DNA from: Actinomycetes bacterium
GTDB taxonomy: Bacteria; Actinomycetota; Actinomycetes; Mycobacteriales; Mycobacteriaceae
Assembly (NCBI GenBank): GCA_023432405.1
Contig: JAEYUQ010000025.1
Location: forward strand, 62,001 to 126,000
DNA length: 64,000 bases
Reading direction: 5' to 3'
The notes below the pieces were generated by a model. That model made no database searches and was not told the DNA's origin. It was given only the letters and a program-made list of their open reading frames with translations. This document shows, piece by piece, positions 58,003 to 64,000 of this stretch (position 1 is its first letter; every line of letters starts with the position of its first letter). A program made the translations under genes and the position numbers.

Positions 58003-59313
58003 CTAGAAACGATCAGCCGTTTCATAGGCAGACTCCCCATGCACAGCGACGTCGATACCGCTATGCTCCTGTTCCCTGTCCACGCGCCACCCCATTGTGC
58101 TACGAATACCCAGTGCAACAAGAGCCGTGACCACCCCTGACATCACCATTGCCGCAACCGCGATGATGATTTGTACCGCCAGCAGTTTGAGACCAAACAG
58201 CCCACCTCCGGTCAAAAGACCATCACTGGAAGCAAAGAACGCCACCCCCACTGTCCCCCACAGCCCAGCCACAAGGTGAACACCCACAACATCCAAGGAA
58301 TCGTCAAATTGGAATCTGTACTTCAATCCCACGCCTAGGCAGGCCAGCATTCCACCGATGAAGCCCAGGACAACGGAGGTGCCAGGAGTGAGAGCACCGG
58401 CGGCCGGAGTTATGGCAACCAGTCCTGCTACCGCTCCAGAAGCCGCTCCCAGGGAGGTGGCATGTCCATCTCTGAGACGCTCGAGGAGGAGCCAGCCAAG
58501 CATGGCAGCTGCGGCTGAGGCGGTGGTGTTAATCCATGCCAGGCCCGCTAAACCATCTGCGGCAAAGGAGGAACCTCCGTTGAATCCGAACCACCCAAAC
58601 CACAGCAAGCTGGTTCCTATCATGACCATTGGCATATTGTGGGGACGCTGTGTTTTCCTCATGAAACTGTGGCGCTTGCCAATAATAATCGCGAGAACCA
58701 ACGCTGCTGTTCCAGCGGAAATATGGACAACTGTTCCGCCTGCAAAGTCTATGGGCTCCACGGTGGCTTTGCCCTCAGTGACTCCAAAGAGCCACGCAGC
58801 AAGACTGTGGCTACTCCCCGAAAGCACTCCCCCACCCCAGACTTGGTGCGCCAGGGGAAAGTAGGCGAAAGTAACCCAGAATCCCACAAAAACCAGCCAG
58901 GACGAGAACTTGACCCTTTCTGCCAGAGCACCGGAAATGAGGGCTGTGGAGATAACTGCGAAGGTCAGCTGAAAACCCACGTCTATCACATTGGCGTAAC
59001 CGTGCGTACCGACAAGGTAGCTCCCGTCCTCCGCACTAATAGAATCCCGCAACCCAAAGAACTCGACAGGGTTACTGACCACTCCACCCCAAGACTGAGT
59101 CCCGTAGGACATGGACCAGCCCCAGAGAATGTAGATGACGCTGACCAACCCCAAAGCCCCAAAGGACATCATCATCATGTTCAGGACGGACTTTTGGCGT
59201 GACATACCACCGTAGAAGAGTGCCAACGCGGGAGTCATGAGAAGTACCAGAGAAGCACTGATAAGAATCCAGGCCGCATTTCCAGATGCGTGAAGAGTAT
59301 CAATATCGGTCAT
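58003..59313 (-). CDS. amtB: Ammonium transporter AmtB
   Basis: Conducts ammonium across the plasma membrane. 436 residues with 11 TM helices: N-terminal ASGNAAWILISASLVLLMTPALALFYGG (split), the ammonium signature DFAGGTVVHISAG, and GFIGGMLACLGV; paired His of the pore are present in GGTVVHISAG and GVHLVAGLWG. SD AAGGA. Upstream of glnB, as in corynebacteria and mycobacteria; an AmtR-like box lies at 59376-59395. Confidence 0.95.
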   Translation of the reverse strand: MTDIDTLHASGNAAWILISASLVLLMTPALALFYGGMSRQKSVLNMMMMSFGALGLVSVIYILWGWSMSYGTQSWGGVVSNPVEFFGLRDSISAEDGSYLVGTHGYANVIDVGFQLTFAVISTALISGALAERVKFSSWLVFVGFWVTFAYFPLAHQVWGGGVLSGSSHSLAAWLFGVTEGKATVEPIDFAGGTVVHISAGTAALVLAIIIGKRHSFMRKTQRPHNMPMVMIGTSLLWFGWFGFNGGSSFAADGLAGLAWINTTASAAAAMLGWLLLERLRDGHATSLGAASGAVAGLVAITPAAGALTPGTSVVLGFIGGMLACLGVGLKYRFQFDDSLDVVGVHLVAGLWGTVGVAFFASSDGLLTGGGLFGLKLLAVQIIIAVAAMVMSGVVTALVALGIRSTMGWRVDREQEHSGIDVAVHGESAYETADRF

Positions 59314-59375
59314 GAGCAGTGTCCTTAGCTTGATGTTGCTTGGCGGACATAACTATAGACCAACAGTTAGATATA

Positions 59376-59395
59376 TTTCAATAGTTCAATAGAAA
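59376..59395 (-). promoter_or_regulatory. AmtR-like operator upstream of amtB
   Basis: Minus strand TTTCTAT-N6-ATTGAAA, one mismatch from the C. glutamicum AmtR consensus (tttCTATN6AtAGa/tA, from memory). The core is also a tandem octamer TTCAATAG on the plus strand (59377-59392). It lies ~63 bp before the amtB ATG. Confidence 0.5.
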
Positions 59396-59402
59396 AGTGT
59401 AA

Positions 59403-59447
59403 AGATGGAAGAAACCTGCAATGCAGTACGTTGATTGGGCTTGCAGG
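59403..59447 (-). terminator. Possible terminator downstream of the GtrA gene
   Basis: CCTGCAA / TTGCAGG stem (59415-59421 with 59441-59447), 19-nt loop, followed on the minus strand by TTTCTTCCATCTTT. It lies ~100 bp after the GtrA stop; the gap 59448-59550 shows nothing else. Confidence 0.45.
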
Positions 59448-59550
59448 CCTAGACCTCTTGCTCTGTGAGCAAAACGATGCGGCACCACACAGGGATAACC
59501 CCTCTGAAGTAAAAAGCGCAGTACCTCATCCTATGCAGAGAAATCTTCTC

Positions 59551-60135
59551 CTAATCCGTGGAGGAAGACACTTCTTTCTCGCATTGGGGTTCCACGTGCT
59601 CCACAATTCGTGTGGCAGGCGTCCTGAAAGTCCACAACTTGTTGACTATAAAGCTCACAGGAGTGGCTACAAGCAGGCCGATAATGTTTGCGTAGTAGTA
59701 CTTAGTGCGGAATCCGGTGCTGTTATCGAAGATGTCGGAAGGCAATGCCAGCGGGCTCTCGGGATTCATGAGGACTGTAATGACAATGAGCTGAATAAGC
59801 CACGCCAAAATTCCGGCAGCCAGAAAAGAGAGGTATCCGCGCAGCCACTGAGTATTGCTACGTTTGAACGTCCACCAGCGGTTGAGCTGGTAGTTCCAGA
59901 GGTTAGCTGCAAAAAAGGCCAGCGAACTCATAATGTGGTACCAGCGAAGATTGAAGTCGGTGCCAAAAAGGTTAGCAAACACATCATTGACGTCCTTGCC
60001 GGCCACATCACGCAGTACAAGGTTTGCAAGCACTGCTACAACAACGTTGACAACAACCCCAGAACCGCCCACAATGCCAAACTTGATGAACTGGGTTACT
60101 CCGGCACGCAGTCTCACCGAGCGTGAGTTTTCCAC
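59551..60135 (-). CDS. GtrA-family membrane protein
   Basis: 194 residues with four TM helices. Members are thought to flip or bind polyprenyl-phosphate sugars for cell-envelope glycosylation; an actinobacterial GtrA protein has been tied to decaprenyl-phosphoarabinose transport, so an arabinan role is possible. Conserved bits: QFIKFGIVGGSGVVVNVVV, NLWNYQLNRWWTFKR and VSFIVNKLWTFR (the NKxWTF repeat). Start GTG 60135 with SD AAAGGGAG, 6 nt. Stands just upstream of dapC on the opposite transcriptional side of amtB's terminator region. Confidence 0.85.
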   Translation of the reverse strand: MENSRSVRLRAGVTQFIKFGIVGGSGVVVNVVVAVLANLVLRDVAGKDVNDVFANLFGTDFNLRWYHIMSSLAFFAANLWNYQLNRWWTFKRSNTQWLRGYLSFLAAGILAWLIQLIVITVLMNPESPLALPSDIFDNSTGFRTKYYYANIIGLLVATPVSFIVNKLWTFRTPATRIVEHVEPQCEKEVSSSTD

Positions 60136-60178
60136 TGGTCACTCCCTTTCCGTTCTGAGGATGGCGCGCACAGAAGCG

Positions 60179-61324
60179 CTAGTCTCCCTCAACCTCCGCT
60201 GGCTGGGTAGTACTTTCCTCTAAGCGCTGCACAGCGGCGCGGATACGTTCATCGGTAGCGGTCAAAGCAATGCGCACGTAATTCTTGCCTGCAGCACCGT
60301 AAAAATCTCCTGGAGCTACCAAAATCCCACGCTCGGCAAACCAGCGAACAGTGTCGCGCCCGTCCACCTCATGTCCTTGGGTTGCCCAGAGATACAGCCC
60401 GGCTTCGGAGTGTTCCACACGAAGCCCTGCGCCAATCACGGCACGCATGAGTGTGGCTCTGCGCTGGGCGTACACCACGCGCTGCCATTCTTCCTGATCA
60501 TCATTGGCTAAAGCAGCAACCATCGCTGCCTGAACGGGGCCAGGAACCATCAAACCAGCGTGTTTGCGCACGAGGAGAAGATCTTGAATGAGCTGTTCAT
60601 CACCAAGGAGGTAGCCCGCACGGTAGGAGGCCAGGCTCGATGTCTTGGATAAAGAATGAATGGCAAGAAGGTTGTGATGATCCCCGTCACATACCCGTGG
60701 GTCTAGAACTGAGGCGGCCTCCACCGTGTCGTCCCAAATAAGACCCAGGTAGCACTCATCGGATGCCAGAACGATGTCGTTCTCACGGGCAAAGGACACC
60801 AGTGAACGTAGCTGTTCGATACTCGCCACACGCCCCGTGGGGTTGGAGGGCGAGTTAATGAACATGAGATCAACATCAGCCGGATTGGGAATGTCAGAGG
60901 GGTTATCTGCACGCACAATAGCGCATCCAGCTAGCCGAGCAGCCACTTCATAGGTGGGGTAGGCCACTGTAGGAATGACTACCGTACCAGTGCAACCCAA
61001 AAGAAACGGTAGCCACGCAATAGCTTCTTTTGTGCCTATAACAGGTAGAACGGCGTGAGCGGACAGTTGCGTCATGGAGTAGCGCCGGTACATCGCCTCT
61101 TGAATAGCGCGCTGTAGCTCAGGGGTTCCGGACGTAGCGGGATAGCCTGGCTCAGAGGCTGCCTCCACTAGGGCCAATTGGATAGTTGGGCTGACCTTAT
61201 CGACGGGCGATCCTACCGAGAGATCCACCAGACCATCCGGGTGAGATTGTGCTAGAGCACGCACATCAGAGAGGGAGTCCCAAGGGAAACCAGGCAGCTT
61301 CTGCCCCACAGCGGCGCGAGTCAT
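60179..61324 (-). CDS. dapC: N-succinyldiaminopimelate aminotransferase (DapC)
   Basis: PLP enzyme of lysine/DAP synthesis, which feeds peptidoglycan. 381 residues, fold type I: FINSPSNPTGRVAS, ASDECYLGL and the PLP-Lys motif SLSKTSSLASYRAGY (Lys227). The pairing with fdxA (9-bp gap) is the conserved fdxC-dapC-type locus of mycolata. SD AGGAG, 5 nt before ATG. Aminotransferase specificity is inferred from this context. Confidence 0.88.
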   Translation of the reverse strand: MTRAAVGQKLPGFPWDSLSDVRALAQSHPDGLVDLSVGSPVDKVSPTIQLALVEAASEPGYPATSGTPELQRAIQEAMYRRYSMTQLSAHAVLPVIGTKEAIAWLPFLLGCTGTVVIPTVAYPTYEVAARLAGCAIVRADNPSDIPNPADVDLMFINSPSNPTGRVASIEQLRSLVSFARENDIVLASDECYLGLIWDDTVEAASVLDPRVCDGDHHNLLAIHSLSKTSSLASYRAGYLLGDEQLIQDLLLVRKHAGLMVPGPVQAAMVAALANDDQEEWQRVVYAQRRATLMRAVIGAGLRVEHSEAGLYLWATQGHEVDGRDTVRWFAERGILVAPGDFYGAAGKNYVRIALTATDERIRAAVQRLEESTTQPAEVEGD

Positions 61325-61332
61325 CTCAGCTC

Positions 61333-61650
61333 CTAGTTGGATGGGGGCAGGGAGGCCACAAATTCAGGGTCAAAGTCTTGCGGACCTAACTTCGCAGCGC
61401 CGCCTGGTGAACCGAGATCGTCGAAAAAGGCGGCGTTTGCCTCGGTGTAATCAATCCACTCATCAGGAACATCGTCCTCGTAGAAGATGGCTTCTACCGG
61501 GCAGGCAGGTTCACAGGCACCGCAGTCAACGCACTCATCAGGGTGTATGTAGAGGGATCGTTTACCCTCGTAAATGCAGTCAACCGGACATTCCTCCACG
61601 CAGGATAGATCTTTACGATCCACGCATGGCTCAGCGACGATGTAGGTCAT
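61333..61650 (-). CDS. fdxA: Ferredoxin, 7Fe-8S type
   Basis: Small electron carrier. 105 residues: Cys9, Cys17, Cys21, Cys25 and Cys40, Cys43, Cys46, Cys50 in the [3Fe-4S]/[4Fe-4S] pattern, PVDCIYEG and CVDCGACEPACPVEAI. Acidic C-terminal half. SD GGGAG, 6 nt. In mycobacteria (FdxC) it supports P450 or other redox enzymes; partner not identifiable here. Promoter region carries two CCTAGG repeats. Confidence 0.95.
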   Translation of the reverse strand: MTYIVAEPCVDRKDLSCVEECPVDCIYEGKRSLYIHPDECVDCGACEPACPVEAIFYEDDVPDEWIDYTEANAAFFDDLGSPGGAAKLGPQDFDPEFVASLPPSN

Positions 61651-61685
61651 TACTATCTCCCTAGCTTTCTGGCCTCTGGCATTTT

Positions 61686-61712
61686 GTTCCTAGGCTTTTT
61701 TACTCCTAGGCG
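61686..61712 (-). promoter_or_regulatory. Direct CCTAGG repeats upstream of fdxA
   Basis: CCTAGGC at 61689-61695 and 61705-61711, centres 16 bp apart, with an A/T-rich spacer. Each hexamer is self-complementary, so the pair could also fold as a hairpin. It lies 39-61 bp before the fdxA ATG. Confidence 0.35.
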
Positions 61713-61770
61713 TTGTACCACAGCACAGAAGGCGCATAGACGTTTTCCTGTGTAAACCGTACTCATTATG

Positions 61771-62262
61771 TCACTGAGTGCGAAAAATGGGCCAGAGACC
61801 TCCCGCTATGCCTGCGCCGAGGAGAAAGAAGGTACGCAAACTCGACCCCAGAAACATGGAATTATCAGGAAGGCCGATGATGAGAATGAGGACGTAGCCA
61901 AGCAACCACATCAGGGTGGGGATGGCGGCAACAACGGGATGGCGCGACCATAAGAGCGCTGTTCGCGTGAGCACCAGGTTGAAGAAGAAAGCAATCACAA
62001 TGGTGTATGGAAAGGGAATACGCAGAGGCCCGAGGGTAATCCAGGTACTCAGATACACCGTTTCAAGAAGAACGGAGAGGAGGGATCCTACGCTCAGCCA
62101 CACCAACCCGGTGATCTGTTCTCCACGGGAAAAATAGGTGCGCACCACAGAGTTAGGTGAGGAAGAACTGGCGACGCCGCGCGGGTTTGAGTGTGTGACT
62201 TCCTCAGAGCTGGCGCTAGCGGCGTCGTGAAGGGAAGACTTCTTGGGTTTGGATGTGTTCAT
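61771..62262 (-). CDS. Conserved actinobacterial membrane protein (Rv1171-like position)
   Basis: 163 residues: a ~45-residue Ser-rich polar N terminus, then four TM helices (LVWLSVGSLLSVLLETVYL, PFPYTIVIAFFFNLVL, IPTLMWLLGYVLILIIG, LGAGIAGGLWPI). No family function recognised. Its ATG overlaps the mshB stop by 4 bp (ATGA), and the same arrangement exists in M. tuberculosis (Rv1171 beside mshB Rv1170), so it is probably coupled to mshB expression. Confidence 0.8.
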   Translation of the reverse strand: MNTSKPKKSSLHDAASASSEEVTHSNPRGVASSSSPNSVVRTYFSRGEQITGLVWLSVGSLLSVLLETVYLSTWITLGPLRIPFPYTIVIAFFFNLVLTRTALLWSRHPVVAAIPTLMWLLGYVLILIIGLPDNSMFLGSSLRTFFLLGAGIAGGLWPIFRTQ

Positions 62263-63170
62263 CTTTGAAGTCCGTCCAGAACGCCGGTGGCTTTTTCAGG
62301 TAGTGGAGCTCCAGCTCCCACCAGGAAGGATTCCACGGTGAGAAGAGGTTGTGCCAGAAGATTGGACAGAGCATATACCGCCGGAGCCAGCTGAGGATTA
62401 GTGGTGGTGGCGTATGCCGCATGAGGATTGGTGCGCGACTGACTTCCGTCAGCTATCCACAGTTGAGTTGCGTGGGCTTTCATAGCTTCCTTCTTGTGCC
62501 ACCATGCCTGTGGACTGAGATTCACGCGCAGATCAACACTCTCCACGGAGTCAAGGTCTTCCACAGTCGGCTTCTTCCAACCATCAGGGATGACAGTGAT
62601 AGCGTCCAATCCTGCTTGTAGATCTGCAAGGGCTCGCACGCTCCACAACACCCGTGGAGTCTGAGTGCGTCGCGCCGCCTCCATGCTTATCTGGTGCGCC
62701 TGGATATGATCCGGATGCCCATATCCCCCATCCGGCCCATAAGTCAGCAGGAGGTGAGGGCGAAGGTTACTGAAAAGCTCAGTGAGCAGGTCGGCAGCAT
62801 CATCGCCGTGATGGATAAAAGCCCGGGAGTTCTTATTGGCCGAATCCCCCAGCATACCTGAGTCCCGAAAAACCCCAGGTGCGCCCAGATGAATCCCACG
62901 CACTCCTAGAAGCCTCAACGCCTGGTTCAATTCAGCAATCCTGAATCCTCCGAGAAGATTCGCCTTATCGGCTACCAAATTCTGATAGGTATCTCCAATG
63001 ACTTCACCTTGCTCACCCAGGGTACACGTCACCACCGTTACCTCGGCGCCACGGTGAGCAAGGTCATAGAGGGTGCCGCCCATCGTGATGGATTCATCAT
63101 CGGGATGGGCATGAACCGCAACAACACGATAGCCCGAGAGGTCTGCACCGGAGAGGTCTGTACCAGTCAT
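62259..63170 (-). CDS. mshB: N-acetyl-1-D-myo-inosityl-2-amino-2-deoxy-alpha-D-glucopyranoside deacetylase (MshB)
   Basis: Zinc deacetylase that makes GlcN-inositol in mycothiol synthesis. 303 residues: AHPDDESITMGG (His22, Asp25 zinc/catalytic) and GHPDHIQAHQ supplying the third ligand, with the PIG-L fold in between. Presence with mtr implies a working mycothiol cycle. Start ATG 63170, weak SD. Overlaps the downstream membrane gene by 4 bp. Confidence 0.93.
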   Translation of the reverse strand: MTGTDLSGADLSGYRVVAVHAHPDDESITMGGTLYDLAHRGAEVTVVTCTLGEQGEVIGDTYQNLVADKANLLGGFRIAELNQALRLLGVRGIHLGAPGVFRDSGMLGDSANKNSRAFIHHGDDAADLLTELFSNLRPHLLLTYGPDGGYGHPDHIQAHQISMEAARRTQTPRVLWSVRALADLQAGLDAITVIPDGWKKPTVEDLDSVESVDLRVNLSPQAWWHKKEAMKAHATQLWIADGSQSRTNPHAAYATTTNPQLAPAVYALSNLLAQPLLTVESFLVGAGAPLPEKATGVLDGLQR

Positions 63171-63211
63171 GCCTTATGATCTTCCTGCTCTGTTAGCTTG
63201 TCGTACTCTTG

Positions 63212-64000
63212 TCACTTGTCCGACACCCCTGTCACCTTCGGCGTCTCTCGTGCTTCCTGACTGTTGTGTGGAGAGCTATCACCCTGGAGAGGGGTACTAC
63301 TGTGCGATGATTCATCACCGCGCGGGAAGCTTCCCGCAGACCACGCTTTCAGCGCCATGATGGCCTCCTGGTTGGAGGCAGTAGTGCTACTGACCACAAT
63401 CCTGGTCTCATTCATCACGACCAGTTCGAGAGTCTGACGCTGTTCCAGCTGCTCAATGAACTCGGCTACTTGGTCTTTGGAGGCACCCTGAGCAACGAAG
63501 CGGCGCAGCTGCTGCTGAACCGCAGGATCACAAAAACCCGAGAGATTGGAGCTGCGAGCATCTCGCAGAGAGCCAGGACACTCGTAGGCACTGACTGCCT
63601 CAAGCGCTGAGGTGGGTTGAGGTTTCCAGGTCACTACCACATCGGCTTCCACACCAGGAAGGTCACGTTGAGCAATTCTGCCCAGGTTAGTTTCCCTCAG
63701 TGTCACCCTAAGCCCCTTCGCAGAGAGCATATCCACGAGGCTTTGGGCAGCAAGTTTTGCCTGCGAATGCATGGGATCCACAGCCACCACCAAGGGGCGA
63801 GACTCAGTACGCTGCGCAACTGTGAAAGCATCCGTATCATCAACCATCGCCTGAGTGCCTAGCTCCAGGTAACTGCTACGCTGTCCGGCCACCTGCGCCA
63901 CCAGTGAGACGTCGATAAGGCTAAACAGCTGCCTACGCTTGGTGACCGAATTCAGCAAAGGCGAGTACGCATTGGCTATAACACTCAGCTGCCTGCTGGT
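63212..64000 (-). CDS. LpqW-like substrate-binding-family lipoprotein (cut by window edge)
   Basis: At least 263 C-terminal residues; the frame is open to base 64000 (TSRQLSVIANAYSPLLNSVT precedes), so the gene starts outside the window. Sequence resembles the C-terminal lobe of SBP_bac_5-type proteins, with VNAYSP-like and SLIDVSLVAQV segments and a Ser/Pro-rich tail. In mycobacteria the neighbour of mshB and fdxC is LpqW (Rv1166), which tunes PIM versus LM/LAM synthesis; that assignment is by position and loose similarity. It ends 41 bp before mshB. Confidence 0.65.
   Translation of the reverse strand, partial: TSRQLSVIANAYSPLLNSVTKRRQLFSLIDVSLVAQVAGQRSSYLELGTQAMVDDTDAFTVAQRTESRPLVVAVDPMHSQAKLAAQSLVDMLSAKGLRVTLRETNLGRIAQRDLPGVEADVVVTWKPQPTSALEAVSAYECPGSLRDARSSNLSGFCDPAVQQQLRRFVAQGASKDQVAEFIEQLEQRQTLELVVMNETRIVVSSTTASNQEAIMALKAWSAGSFPRGDESSHSSTPLQGDSSPHNSQEARETPKVTGVSDK

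Noticed and set aside
59313..59395. GlnR-type operator at amtB
   Set aside because: I did not find the GlnR AC-spaced half-sites; the AmtR-like match is better.

Overview
The window reads as chromosomal core genome of a mycolata-type actinobacterium (order Mycobacteriales). The basis is gene content (mycothiol enzymes mshB and mtr, 7Fe ferredoxin plus DapC, GT87 mannosyltransferases, Rip1-type M50 protease, PptT/PptH pair, DUF2469, DUF2631, EfpA-like exporter, LpqW-like lipoprotein) and a gene order that closely follows the Mycobacterium tuberculosis stretch from gpsI (Rv2783c) to amt (Rv2920c), with many genes removed. Base composition looks mid-50s % G+C by eye and intergenic gaps are short, which suggests a host-adapted, reduced-genome relative of Corynebacterium/Mycobacterium (Lawsonella-like is one guess; species cannot be fixed from this sequence). 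I recognised no tRNA, rRNA, insertion sequence, prophage or CRISPR array.

Layout. 1-1220: pnp (cut by the left edge) and rpsO. 1346-7463: pantothenate genes panC and panB convergent around a trehalose synthase, then a secreted SGNH hydrolase and a POT peptide transporter. 7480-9376: ribF and truB, divergent. 9484-13666: tightly overlapped chain rbfA-nrnA-MATE-pptH-pptT. 13790-18849: infB-ylxR-nusA-rimP. 18942-23815: DUF4439 lipoprotein, proS, EfpA-like exporter, SUMT. 23952-29111: mqo, alpha/beta hydrolase, mtr, map. 29218-33484: ispG-rip1-dxr (MEP pathway plus site-2 protease) and DUF2631. 33485-33877: a gene-free convergent region with a DosR-box-like palindrome. 33878-41612: large GT87 transferase, rlmN, cdsA, frr, pyrH, tsf, rpsB. 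42062-48550: M23 protein, xerC, dprA, comM-like yifB, yraN, DUF2469, rnhB, lepB. 48696-54908: rplS, second GT87 enzyme, orphan trpB, ferritin, small membrane protein, trmD, rimM, rpsP. 55195-59313: ankyrin protein, ffh, PII protein glnB, amtB. 59551-64000: GtrA protein, dapC, fdxA, membrane protein, mshB, and an LpqW-like gene cut by the right edge.

Most genes lie on the minus strand and serve translation, RNA processing, cofactor and isoprenoid synthesis, and the cell envelope. No multi-gene mobile or defence system is visible. The more unusual signals are regulatory or architectural: a perfect 24-bp palindrome of two inverted consensus DnaA boxes ahead of the yraN-comM-dprA-xerC operon, two more perfect DnaA boxes upstream of the rpsB promoter, an AmtR-like operator at amtB, a repeated leaderless-start architecture (TANNNT 6-8 nt before the start codon) at nine genes, a DosR-like box in an empty region, loss of glnD and of the KH-protein gene from conserved positions, and several proteins with unusual tails or insertions (GT87, TrmD, RpsP, RpsB, Ffh, a small membrane protein with an L7/L12-like tail).
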